Source: an uncultured Phascolarctobacterium sp. (GTDB taxonomy: Bacteria > Bacillota > Negativicutes > Acidaminococcales > Acidaminococcaceae). From it: DNA of 64,000 nucleotides. Shown here piece by piece: positions 26,979 to 34,785 of this stretch. The stretch's first letter is position 1, and every line of letters starts with the position of its first letter. Made by a program: the position numbers and the translations under genes. The DNA lies in NCBI RefSeq assembly GCF_934190775.1, contig NZ_CAKPTG010000006.1, positions 1-64,000 on the forward strand. Reading direction: 5' to 3'. The notes beneath the pieces are model-generated. The model ran no database searches, was not told the DNA's origin, and was given only the letters and a program-made list of their open reading frames with translations.

Positions 26979-28586
26979 TCACTCCATTGCCAAAAGAATC
27001 GGATACAGCGGCTGTCCGCCGTAAAAGGTTTCAACCTCCCACTCATCATTCAGCTCTTCCACTTCAGCTGCCAGCTTTTCAGCCTGCTCTTCAGTTACAT
27101 CGGCACCATAATATAAGCTGATCAGTTCATAATCCCCATCTGTCAGCATCTTCTGCAACACTTCCTCCATGCTGCTGCCGTTGCAAACAATTTTATCGTT
27201 TAAAATACCAAGATAATCGCCCTCATGGATAGCAATGCCGTTAACTACGCTGTCGCGTACAGCTACGGTAATACTGCCACTGGCTGTTTCCTTGGCTTCC
27301 TTGGTCATAATAACAGTGTTTTCTTCCATGCTGCGGGTTGCATCAAAATGCAGCAGTGCGGACAAACCCTGCGCCATATTGGTAGTAGGAACATAAGCTA
27401 CCTTGGAATTACCCAGCAGCTTACGCACCTGCTCAGCTGCCAAAACAATATTCTTATTGTTCGGCAAAATAATATACTGCTCGCAGGTACCATTTTCAAT
27501 AGCATTAACAAACTCTTCTACCGGAGGATTCATGCTCTGGCCGCCGCTGATAATCTCTGCAGCGCCCATTTCATGCATAATCTTGGCAATACCGTCACCG
27601 GCAGCAACAGTAAGCACACCAACGCCATGCTTAACCGGCTGAATATCATCAGCGCTAAAGAGACGGTTTTCGTGCTGGTCGCGCATATTTTCTACCTTGA
27701 TATCATGCAGAGTTCCCCAGGTCTGCGCCATGTTGAGCGCATCACCAGGATGCTTGGTATGAATATGTACCTTAACGATATCCTCTACCACTGCCACAAT
27801 CATGGAATTGCCCATGCCCTCTAAGGCCTTGCTGACAGTCTGCTTATCAACATTAGCATCCTTGACGATAAATTCGGTGCAATAAGGATATTCCAGATCA
27901 AGCGGCTCGCCCTTCTGAATCTGTACCTTGGCACGCGGTGTAACAGGAAGCACTTCGCAATCCTGACCGCGCAGGCCTGCCAGACAGCCCTCGAAAAAGA
28001 CAATCAGGCCCTGACCGCCGGCATCAACAACACCGGCTGCCTTCAGTGCAGGCAACAGCTCCGGAGTTCTGGCAAGCTCTTCCTTGCCGCTGCGGATAGC
28101 CTCCAGCAGCACTTCCTCCAGGCTCACATTACCACGAACAGCGTTATAAGCACCCTTGGCCATGCCGCGGGCTACTGTCAGAATAGTACCTTCTACCGGT
28201 TTGGAGACACTGCGGTAAGCATATAAAATACCAAACTGGAAGGCCTTGCCGATTTCTGTATTGTTCAGCGTCTTTTTACCGGCAACACCCTTGCCGATAC
28301 CACGCAGCAGCTGCGACAAAATTACGCCGGAATTGCCGCGTGCGCCCATAATAGCGCTGCGGGCAGCTGCGGCACCGATTTCGCCGGCCTCGGCTTCATC
28401 GCTCATTGCGCTGATAGCCTTCGCCACGGACGCCATAGTATGCATCATATTCGTACCGGTATCGCCATCCGGCACCGGAAAAACATTTAAATCATTGATA
28501 GCTTCAAAATTTTTTTCAAAGCTATGGTAAGCACCCAGCAGCATATCCTTCAGCTGCTTGCCGGTAATTACCTTGATATTATTCAT
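26979..28586 (-). CDS. fakA: Fatty acid kinase FakA (DAK2/DhaL domain protein)
   Basis: The 535-residue protein has an N-terminal DhaL-like kinase domain with DLNVFPVPDGDTGTNM, GARGNSGVILSQLLRG and DAGGQGL. A middle domain and a C-terminal DegV-like domain follow. FakA phosphorylates fatty acids presented by FakB, so that host or dietary fatty acids enter phospholipid synthesis via PlsX/PlsY. The fakB-like gene lies directly upstream, a natural pair. Ribosome site AAAGG. Confidence 0.92.
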   Translation of the reverse strand: MNNIKVITGKQLKDMLLGAYHSFEKNFEAINDLNVFPVPDGDTGTNMMHTMASVAKAISAMSDEAEAGEIGAAAARSAIMGARGNSGVILSQLLRGIGKGVAGKKTLNNTEIGKAFQFGILYAYRSVSKPVEGTILTVARGMAKGAYNAVRGNVSLEEVLLEAIRSGKEELARTPELLPALKAAGVVDAGGQGLIVFFEGCLAGLRGQDCEVLPVTPRAKVQIQKGEPLDLEYPYCTEFIVKDANVDKQTVSKALEGMGNSMIVAVVEDIVKVHIHTKHPGDALNMAQTWGTLHDIKVENMRDQHENRLFSADDIQPVKHGVGVLTVAAGDGIAKIMHEMGAAEIISGGQSMNPPVEEFVNAIENGTCEQYIILPNNKNIVLAAEQVRKLLGNSKVAYVPTTNMAQGLSALLHFDATRSMEENTVIMTKEAKETASGSITVAVRDSVVNGIAIHEGDYLGILNDKIVCNGSSMEEVLQKMLTDGDYELISLYYGADVTEEQAEKLAAEVEELNDEWEVETFYGGQPLYPILLAME

Positions 28587-28607
28587 CTAAACCCCACACC
28601 TTTCCTT

Positions 28608-29465
28608 TCAGGCTTTGCGACGGACGAATACACCGATAGCACCGGGTCCAAGATGAGCAGCCAAAACGGTGCCGATACCTGTAAGCATAGTCGGTACATT
28701 CGGGAATAATTCCTGCATCTGCTGTTTCAATTCCTCTGCATCTGCCAAAGCCTCTGCATGAGCGACGAAAATTGCTTCAATGGGTGCTTTTTCCGCAGCC
28801 ATCTCAACCATGCGCTTCATAACCTTTTTACGGGTACGGCATTTGTCCGCAACTTCCAGTCTGCCCTCTTTATCTAAGTGCACAATAGGGCGAATACCAA
28901 AAATACTTCCTATCAAAGCGCCAACTGCGCCAATGCGTCCACCCTTTTGCAAATAGTCTAATGTATTTACACTGAAAAATGTTTCTGTACGCGCAACCAT
29001 CTCACGCGCCATTTTTTCGGCCTCGTCAATATCCATGCCTGCAGCTGTATGCTTCAGTACTTCCATCGCAATACCGCTGATAGGGCAGGCAGCAGTCTTG
29101 CTGTCGATTACACGGATATCCGCGCCCTTTATATCATCCATTACCTGACGTGCAGCAACGCAGGCGGTCTGATAGGTACCGCTGAGCACGCTGTCTACTG
29201 TCAGCATAATAACCTTTTTACCTTCCTGAGCAAGCTTGGTAAAAAGCTCAATTACAACGCCGATAGGCGGCTGTGAAGTAATCGGCAGCTTGCCGGTTGC
29301 TTCTACCATACCGAACAATTCTGCCAGCGAACGTTCCCCGTCCTGCCATTCCAAATCTCCGTGACGGATAATCAAACGCAGAATGTGGCAACGTGAATCA
29401 TCCTTCAAAGCTGTTTCGTCTGCTGCCGAAAGACTATCTACGACAACATGTATTTCATCGTGCAT
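28608..29465 (-). CDS. fakB: DegV family fatty acid-binding protein (FakB)
   Basis: A 285-residue DegV-fold protein with VVDSLSA near the N-terminus, TSQPPIG and LTVDSVLSGTYQTA (fatty-acid carboxylate/phosphate contact), and VIDSKTAA. LDYLQKGGRIG is a family hallmark. It binds a fatty acid and hands it to FakA. It starts the operon fakB-fakA-fur with a strong AGGAGG. Chain-length or saturation preference cannot be told. Confidence 0.9.
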   Translation of the reverse strand: MHDEIHVVVDSLSAADETALKDDSRCHILRLIIRHGDLEWQDGERSLAELFGMVEATGKLPITSQPPIGVVIELFTKLAQEGKKVIMLTVDSVLSGTYQTACVAARQVMDDIKGADIRVIDSKTAACPISGIAMEVLKHTAAGMDIDEAEKMAREMVARTETFFSVNTLDYLQKGGRIGAVGALIGSIFGIRPIVHLDKEGRLEVADKCRTRKKVMKRMVEMAAEKAPIEAIFVAHAEALADAEELKQQMQELFPNVPTMLTGIGTVLAAHLGPGAIGVFVRRKA

Positions 29466-29806
29466 ATAAGCCTCCTGTTAGTTATGAATATTCTCTATAT
29501 AAGTTATATCCGTTCTTCTCCCATATTATATTATATTGTACCATATTCTGAAAACTATTGCTACATTGACTATAGCTAGCTGACAATATTTCAAAAATTA
29601 TATACTAAATTTCTAAAAATGGCAAAAAAAAAAGCCCTTACGAAGAAGGGCCAAATGAGGGGCTGTTTTGATGTTCTTAGTATACCATCTTTGTATACAA
29701 AATGCAAGAGTTTTTTGTAAATTTTTTTACGTTAAATAACGAAACTGTCCACGAGCTTCAGAAGCACCTTCTGATTCGTGGACAGCTCTTTTATTTATTA
29801 TCAAGC
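29466..29806. other. Intergenic region, LCP gene end / fakB promoter
   Basis: An AT-rich block (about 29500-29600) upstream of fakB presumably holds its promoter. A strong minus-strand intrinsic terminator (GCCCTT 29634-29639, AAGGGC 29646-29651, then ten T) ends transcription arriving from the LCP gene. A palindrome TTGTATACAA lies at 29691-29700. A second hairpin, GTCCACGA...TCGTGGAC with an inner TCAGAAG/CTTCTGA stem (29748-29782), follows the LCP stop. No gene is visible. Confidence 0.6.
29624..29651 (-). terminator. Intrinsic terminator between LCP gene and fakB
   Basis: On the minus strand GCCCTT-CTTCGT-AAGGGC is followed by an uninterrupted run of T, about 155 nt beyond the LCP gene stop. 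Confidence 0.8.
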
Positions 29807-31165
29807 TTATTTGAAGTCTGCGCCCAGCATAACAACACCATCGCAGTCAGCAGCACCATCGCGGCTGATGCGCATCTGGTGCGCAAAGGGTACATTGGAA
29901 AGACGATTGACAACAGCACCATTATTAGTCGTAGAAATAACAACTGTATTGGCAATCACATCACCACTGCCGCCGCTGATAACCTCAAAGCCTGCATTGC
30001 GCAAGCGCGCAGCAGCATCTGCGCCTGCTGTCTTGCTGCCGCTGCAGTTAACAAGACGTACAACTCCGCGGCTGTCAGAAGAAGTTTCTTGGGAAGCAGT
30101 ATTTTTACCTGCATCCTTGGCTTTATCAGCCTGCTTCTTCTTTTCTTCCTTCGCTTTTTCTTCTTTCTTAGCCTTCAGTTCCTTTTCTTCCTTGACAGCT
30201 TCCTTGTTTTCCTCGCTGTCATCGCCCTTTTCTACCTTTTCCACAGCATTGTTGTATTCCTTCTCCATCAGCTCAGCTGCAGATTTGTAGTGCTCCGTCA
30301 TGGTTGCACCCTGCATCTTGACCATCAGCTCACGCAGGTCAGTAATATCCGGCAGCCAATAGCTGACGCCATCGATATACTTCGGAGTACCGGGAACCAT
30401 CGCCATAGACAGGCCCTTTTCCTTAACCATAGAATGCAGCGCTCTGCCCAGATCCATCATATCACCCAAAGGCATATCAGTCTTCACCATAGAGGTCAGC
30501 TGCTTGGCCAGACCGGGGATATGCAGCAGCATATCGGCAGATGTAATTTTATCATAAACTGCCATCAGGAAATGCTGTTGACGACGGATACGACCGATAT
30601 CGCCTTCTTCATCACGGAAGCGCACATATTGAATGGCTGTTTTGCCATCCAGATGCTGGCGACCTTTTTTCAGGTCAACGGTAAAGCCGTCCCAGGTATC
30701 ATGGTAGTACATGTCCTTTTCCACATCGATATCAATACCGCCAATAGCATCTACAAGACCGGTAAAGCCTTTAAAATCAACCATTACGTAATTGTTGATT
30801 TTGATACCCAGCAGCTCTTCTACAGTTTTCTGTGTCAGCTCACGTCCGCCGTAAGCGTAGGCATGGTTAATCTTATCCCAGCCGTGACCGTCAATGCGTA
30901 CACGTGTATCACGCGGCACAGAAAGCAGGGAAGCGCTCTTATTACTGCTGTCGAACATTACGACAAAAAGCGTATCACTGCGGCCAACATCATCAGAGCG
31001 TTCGTCAACACCCATAACAACGATATTCTTTTTCAGGTTCAGCCTGTCAGTCGGCGCAAGATTATCCAATCCCGTTTCCGGAAAAAAATAACCGAAGGCA
31101 ATATAGCCTACTACACAGATAGCCGTTACAATCATTAAAATTTTTGTCTGGAGAATGCTTTTCAT
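29807..31165 (-). CDS. LytR-CpsA-Psr family protein with LytR_C domain
   Basis: ATG 31165 is preferred; GAGAGG lies 10 nt upstream and the longer frame would need a TTG start. The 452-residue protein has a transmembrane helix (about 5-27), then the LCP domain with VMGVDERSDDVGRSDTLFVV, SVPRDTRVRIDGHGWDKINHAYAYGG and QYVRFRDEEGDIGRIRRQQ split over about 55-245. A Lys/Glu-rich coiled region (about 320-380) and a C-terminal LytR_C domain follow. LCP enzymes attach glycopolymers to peptidoglycan. The target polymer in a diderm Firmicute is not obvious. Confidence 0.9.
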   Translation of the reverse strand: MKSILQTKILMIVTAICVVGYIAFGYFFPETGLDNLAPTDRLNLKKNIVVMGVDERSDDVGRSDTLFVVMFDSSNKSASLLSVPRDTRVRIDGHGWDKINHAYAYGGRELTQKTVEELLGIKINNYVMVDFKGFTGLVDAIGGIDIDVEKDMYYHDTWDGFTVDLKKGRQHLDGKTAIQYVRFRDEEGDIGRIRRQQHFLMAVYDKITSADMLLHIPGLAKQLTSMVKTDMPLGDMMDLGRALHSMVKEKGLSMAMVPGTPKYIDGVSYWLPDITDLRELMVKMQGATMTEHYKSAAELMEKEYNNAVEKVEKGDDSEENKEAVKEEKELKAKKEEKAKEEKKKQADKAKDAGKNTASQETSSDSRGVVRLVNCSGSKTAGADAAARLRNAGFEVISGGSGDVIANTVVISTTNNGAVVNRLSNVPFAHQMRISRDGAADCDGVVMLGADFK

Positions 31166-31179
31166 CCTTATATAACCTC

Positions 31180-31845
31180 TCAATCAATTTCTTCTGCCAG
31201 ATATTCCGTCAGCTCTTTGCGGCTGCGGTACAGGAAAGCATACAGCATGCGTGCGGTCAGGCCCCAGATAACCTTATCCTCATACAGGTAAAAATACACA
31301 TAATAGGACTTGTTCATGCGCCAGCCACGCTTGCGCTGCGGCACCAGGTCAAACGGAAAATCATCACCCGGATGGTCTGCCAGCTGTACAGAGCCACGCC
31401 GCGGCTTTTGCTCCAAAAGCACCTTTAGCGGCACAGTAAAGATGCGCTCCACCTCACTCTTGCTGTACGTAATCTTGCTGATATCATCAATCAGACCAAC
31501 AAAGGGGTGGATGATTGGTCCGTTATGCGTTACCAGACAGTCCAGCTCACCGCAGATGGTGATATTCTCCGGCTGCAGGCCAAGCTCCTCGCAGGTTTCG
31601 CGCACTGCGGTATTGCGGAAGCTGTTATCCGCACATTCGTACTTACCGCCAGGGAAGCATATTTCACCCGGCTGACTGCGCAGCGTATGCGCCCGCTCTT
31701 CAAAAAGCACACCGATGCCTTCGGGAGTACGCACTAAGGGCAGCAGCACAGCAGCATCCCACAAGCGGTCCAGCTTATCAATGCCAGGAGCACGACGGTG
31801 CAGTCGCTCAAACAATACATACTGTAATTTTTCCATCTCATTCAT
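31180..31845 (-). CDS. Nudix hydrolase, CoA pyrophosphatase-like
   Basis: A 221-residue protein with the coenzyme-A Nudix signature LRSQPGEICFPGGK followed by the box end RETCEELGL. The upstream LRS...FPGG part is specific to the NudL/YeaB branch that splits CoA and its derivatives into phosphopantetheine and ADP. The first Glu of the Nudix box appears replaced by Asn/Asp, as in several members of this branch. Its stop lies 15 nt before the LCP start, so the two form a transcript. Confidence 0.82.
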   Translation of the reverse strand: MNEMEKLQYVLFERLHRRAPGIDKLDRLWDAAVLLPLVRTPEGIGVLFEERAHTLRSQPGEICFPGGKYECADNSFRNTAVRETCEELGLQPENITICGELDCLVTHNGPIIHPFVGLIDDISKITYSKSEVERIFTVPLKVLLEQKPRRGSVQLADHPGDDFPFDLVPQRKRGWRMNKSYYVYFYLYEDKVIWGLTARMLYAFLYRSRKELTEYLAEEID

Positions 31846-32010
31846 AATAACACCTTATTTTAACACCTTTGCCTGTAAAATTAAATAGTATTTATAAATT
31901 TCTGCGCAGCAAAAGTTTTTTCCTGCCAACAAATGTAACTAAGCTGTAAAATCCAGGTAACAATCCTTGAAAACTGCACTTTAAATATTATGTTTCTGCA
32001 TAAAAGGAAA

Positions 32011-32036
32011 GCGCCAGCCGCTAATGCAGCTGACGC
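32011..32036 (-). terminator. Terminator of the dicarboxylate symporter
   Basis: On the minus strand GCGTCAGC pairs with GCTGGCGC (one G-U pair) and is followed by TTTCCTTTT. Confidence 0.6.
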
Positions 32037-32057
32037 CAAGGGAAAGACAGATTTTAA

Positions 32058-33275
32058 TTAGTACAGAGGAGCTTCAGCTTCTGCATGCTTTTTTTCGCTC
32101 TTGTCAACCAGCAGAGTTACAGCAGCATCGCCGGTGATGTTAACAGAGGTACGCGGCATATCCAGGATACGGTCGATACCTGCGATAAGAGCAGAGCCTT
32201 CCAGCGGCAGACCAAGGCTGGTCAGAATCATGGTCAACATGATGAAGCCTGCACCTGGAACACCTGCAGTACCGATAGAAGCCAAAGTACCGGTAACTAT
32301 AATGGTCATGTATTGGGAAGCGGTGAGGTCAATGCCGTACAGTTGAGCAATGAACAGTGCGCATACACCCTGATAAGCAGCAGTACCATCCATGTTGATG
32401 GTTGCGCCCAACGGCAGAACGAAGCTGGAAACCTCTTTGGAAGCGCCCATTTTTTGAGCACAGCTCATGGTCAGCGGCAGAGTACCACCGGAGGAGCAGG
32501 AGCTGAAAGCCATCAGGGATGCCGGAGCGATACCCTTAATAAATTGGATAAAGCCCATGCCAGCCAAGAATTTAATCATAGAGCCATAAACGAGAACGGC
32601 GTGCAGAAGGCAAGCCAGATATACAGCAATAACAACCTTCAGCAGCGGCAACAGTACGGAAGGACCGTTAGATGCAACTACCGGAGTAATCAAGCCGAAA
32701 ACACCAATCGGAGCAACAGCCATGATCATGCCAACGATTTTGTAGGAAACCTCAGCCAGACCATCAATGGTGTGCTTCAGAGCGTTAGCCTTTTCACCGA
32801 CAACGGTGATACCAGCACCAACGAAGAGAGAGAAAACGATGATTTGCAGCATGTTGGCTTTAACCATAGCTTCCAGCGGGTTAGTCGGGAAAATGTCAAT
32901 GATAACCTTGGAAATAGGCGGTGCAGCCTTAGCAGCAACCTTAGCGGTATCAGCAGCCATATGCAGGCCAACACCCGGCTGCATGATGGTACCGATTGCC
33001 AGACCGATAACGATAGCAAAAGCGGTGGTTACCAGATAGTACGCTACGGTTTTAACACCGATACGGCCTACCTTTTTGATATCGCCCAAGCTGGTGACAC
33101 CAATTACCAGGCTGGAGAATACCAGCGGTACGATAACCATTTTGATCATGTTCATAAAAATTGTTCCCAGAGGACCAATCCAGGTCTTGGCGAAGCCGGC
33201 GCCTTCAGCACCCAGCTCCAGGCCTGCAATAATACCAAGCGCAAGGCCGATTAAAATTTTTGTAGATAAATTCAT
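32058..33275 (-). CDS. Sodium/proton:dicarboxylate (glutamate) symporter, DAACS family
   Basis: The 405-residue protein has about eight helices plus re-entrant loops. Family signatures are the serine-rich FSSCSSGGTLPLTM, LPLGATINMDGTA (NMDGT motif) and GVPGAGFIMLTMIL. Members import glutamate, aspartate, succinate or fumarate with Na+ or H+. Substrate cannot be fixed from sequence. It is monocistronic. The upstream region has paired palindromes suggesting tight regulation. Confidence 0.92.
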   Translation of the reverse strand: MNLSTKILIGLALGIIAGLELGAEGAGFAKTWIGPLGTIFMNMIKMVIVPLVFSSLVIGVTSLGDIKKVGRIGVKTVAYYLVTTAFAIVIGLAIGTIMQPGVGLHMAADTAKVAAKAAPPISKVIIDIFPTNPLEAMVKANMLQIIVFSLFVGAGITVVGEKANALKHTIDGLAEVSYKIVGMIMAVAPIGVFGLITPVVASNGPSVLLPLLKVVIAVYLACLLHAVLVYGSMIKFLAGMGFIQFIKGIAPASLMAFSSCSSGGTLPLTMSCAQKMGASKEVSSFVLPLGATINMDGTAAYQGVCALFIAQLYGIDLTASQYMTIIVTGTLASIGTAGVPGAGFIMLTMILTSLGLPLEGSALIAGIDRILDMPRTSVNITGDAAVTLLVDKSEKKHAEAEAPLY

Positions 33276-33474
33276 TTTTACAACCCCCAGATAATTAAGT
33301 AAAAAAACTGTTAAGCTAATTATAACAACTTATCAGAGAAAAGTCCGATTGTATACAGTATTATTGCCTTGTATACAATATTATTTACGAGACTCCTTGT
33401 AAAATGTACTAAGTCTACTATGTAAGCACATAAAAATACCCCTGCACAGGTGCGCAGAGGCAAAACAAATTATC
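33276..33474. promoter_or_regulatory. Symporter promoter region with paired palindromic operators; bofA terminator
   Basis: TTGTATACAG (33349-33358) and TTGTATACAA (33369-33378) are 20 bp apart centre to centre, so both sit on the same DNA face, upstream of a TATAAT (minus strand, near 33318-33323). This looks like an operator pair for a dimeric regulator. Further right, CCCCTGC (33439-33445) and GCAGAGG (33454-33460) form the minus-strand terminator of bofA. Confidence 0.6.
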
Positions 33475-33747
33475 TTATTTAACTAAAAGCTCATACAGCA
33501 CTATAGCAAGAGCACCGGGAACACCAAAGAAGCCGGCAATCAAAGCCTTGATAATGGTAATCTTCATAGTAAAGCCAGCTAAAGAGCCTACTACATTGAT
33601 AAACCACAGCAGCAAAGCGCCGCAGAGACCATTCCACACCAGCTTGAAGGGCATCGACAGCAGCTTTACTACTACCAAAAGCAGCAGCACGCCTGCAATC
33701 ATCGGCCCAAAGGCACCAAGCGGTGACAAAATAGCATTAAGTTCCAT
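33475..33747 (-). CDS. BofA family membrane protein
   Basis: A 90-residue protein with three hydrophobic segments; GAFGPMIAGVLLLLVVVKLLSMP and the C-terminal GFFGVPGALAIVLYELL are typical of pro-sigma-K processing inhibitor BofA. In spore formers BofA holds the SpoIVFB protease inactive. No sporulation gene is seen here, so its role in this host is unknown. It is the last gene of the dnaX-ybaB-recR-bofA operon, a conserved arrangement. Confidence 0.85.
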   Translation of the reverse strand: MELNAILSPLGAFGPMIAGVLLLLVVVKLLSMPFKLVWNGLCGALLLWFINVVGSLAGFTMKITIIKALIAGFFGVPGALAIVLYELLVK

Positions 33748-33769
33748 AAATAAATAACGCCAGTCCTTT

Positions 33770-34369
33770 CTACATCTTGCGCCTGTTTTCCAGCGCCTTA
33801 GACAAGGTTATTTCGTCAGCATACTCCAGATCGCCGCCCATCGGCAGTCCATGAGCAATACGGCTGACGGTTATTCCTACAGGCTTCAGCAGCTGCGCCA
33901 GATAGGTAGCAGTCGCCTCGCCCTCTACATCTGAGTTGGTTGCAATAATAATTTCACTGACTGATTCCTGCTGCAAACGCAAGAGCAGTTCCCTGATGCG
34001 CAGCTTTTCCGGGCCAATACCATCCAGCGGCGAAAGCACACCATGCAGCACATGATACAGTCCATGATAGCCATGACTGCGCTCCATCGCTGCAATATCC
34101 TGTGGCTGCTCTACTACACAGATAGTAAAGCTGTCACGTGAGCTATCGCGGCAAATCTCACATACATCGCTGTCAGTAAGATTAAAGCAGCGGCTGCAGT
34201 AATGAATCTGCTCCTTGGCGCCGCTTAAGGCCGCCGCCAGCTGCTTCACATCCTCCGCAGGCATGTCAATCACATGATAGGCCAGTCGCATAGCTGTTTT
34301 CGAGCCAATGCCCGGCAAGCGCCTGAGCTGCTCATATAAATTAGCCAGCGGCCTGATCATTCTTGCCAT
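33770..34369 (-). CDS. recR: Recombination protein RecR
   Basis: A 199-residue protein of standard length: helix-hairpin-helix near the N-terminus (LRRLPGIGSKTAMRLAYH), a four-Cys zinc finger (CSRCFNLTDSDVCEIC), then a Toprim domain (ICVVEQPQDI, ATNSDVEGEATA). RecR works with RecF and RecO to load RecA at gaps. Its ATG lies 4 nt after the ybaB stop. Confidence 0.96.
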   Translation of the reverse strand: MARMIRPLANLYEQLRRLPGIGSKTAMRLAYHVIDMPAEDVKQLAAALSGAKEQIHYCSRCFNLTDSDVCEICRDSSRDSFTICVVEQPQDIAAMERSHGYHGLYHVLHGVLSPLDGIGPEKLRIRELLLRLQQESVSEIIIATNSDVEGEATATYLAQLLKPVGITVSRIAHGLPMGGDLEYADEITLSKALENRRKM

Positions 34370-34373
34370 CAGC

Positions 34374-34700
34374 TTAGAACATGCCAGGCAGCTTCATGCC
34401 GCCGGTAACCTTAGCCATTTCTTTTTCGGTCAGCTCGTCAATCTGCTTCATAGCGTCATTAACAGCTGTCAGAATCATATCCTCAAGCATTTCTACATCC
34501 TCGGGATCTACAGCGGTCGGATTGATTTTGATGGATTTCAGTTCTTTTTTGCCGCTGACAACAACAGTTACAGCACCGCCGCCAACAGAAGTTTCTACAG
34601 TACGGCTTTTCAGATCCTCCTGCATTTTCGCCATATCGGACTGCATTTTTTGTACCTTTTTCATCATTGCCTGCATATTACCCATGCCACCTGGAAACAT
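34374..34700 (-). CDS. ybaB: Nucleoid-associated protein YbaB/EbfC
   Basis: A 108-residue DNA-binding protein with a Met- and Lys-rich N-terminal helix (MKKVQKMQSDMAKMQEDL), VVSGKKELKSIKINP and DLILTAVNDA-type C-terminal helix. It binds DNA as a dimer. Its place between dnaX and recR is highly conserved in bacteria. Confidence 0.95.
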   Translation of the reverse strand: MFPGGMGNMQAMMKKVQKMQSDMAKMQEDLKSRTVETSVGGGAVTVVVSGKKELKSIKINPTAVDPEDVEMLEDMILTAVNDAMKQIDELTEKEMAKVTGGMKLPGMF

Positions 34701-34785
34701 AATTAAATTCCTCCTTGATATTACATATATTGATATTATATATTCTCAGAAACATAAGCCAAGACCTGCTAGTCTCAATTTAGTT

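Noticed and set aside
29702..31138. 478-codon plus-strand frame opposite the LCP gene
   Set aside because: The minus-strand LCP protein has clear domain motifs; the plus frame is low complexity and has no ribosome site.
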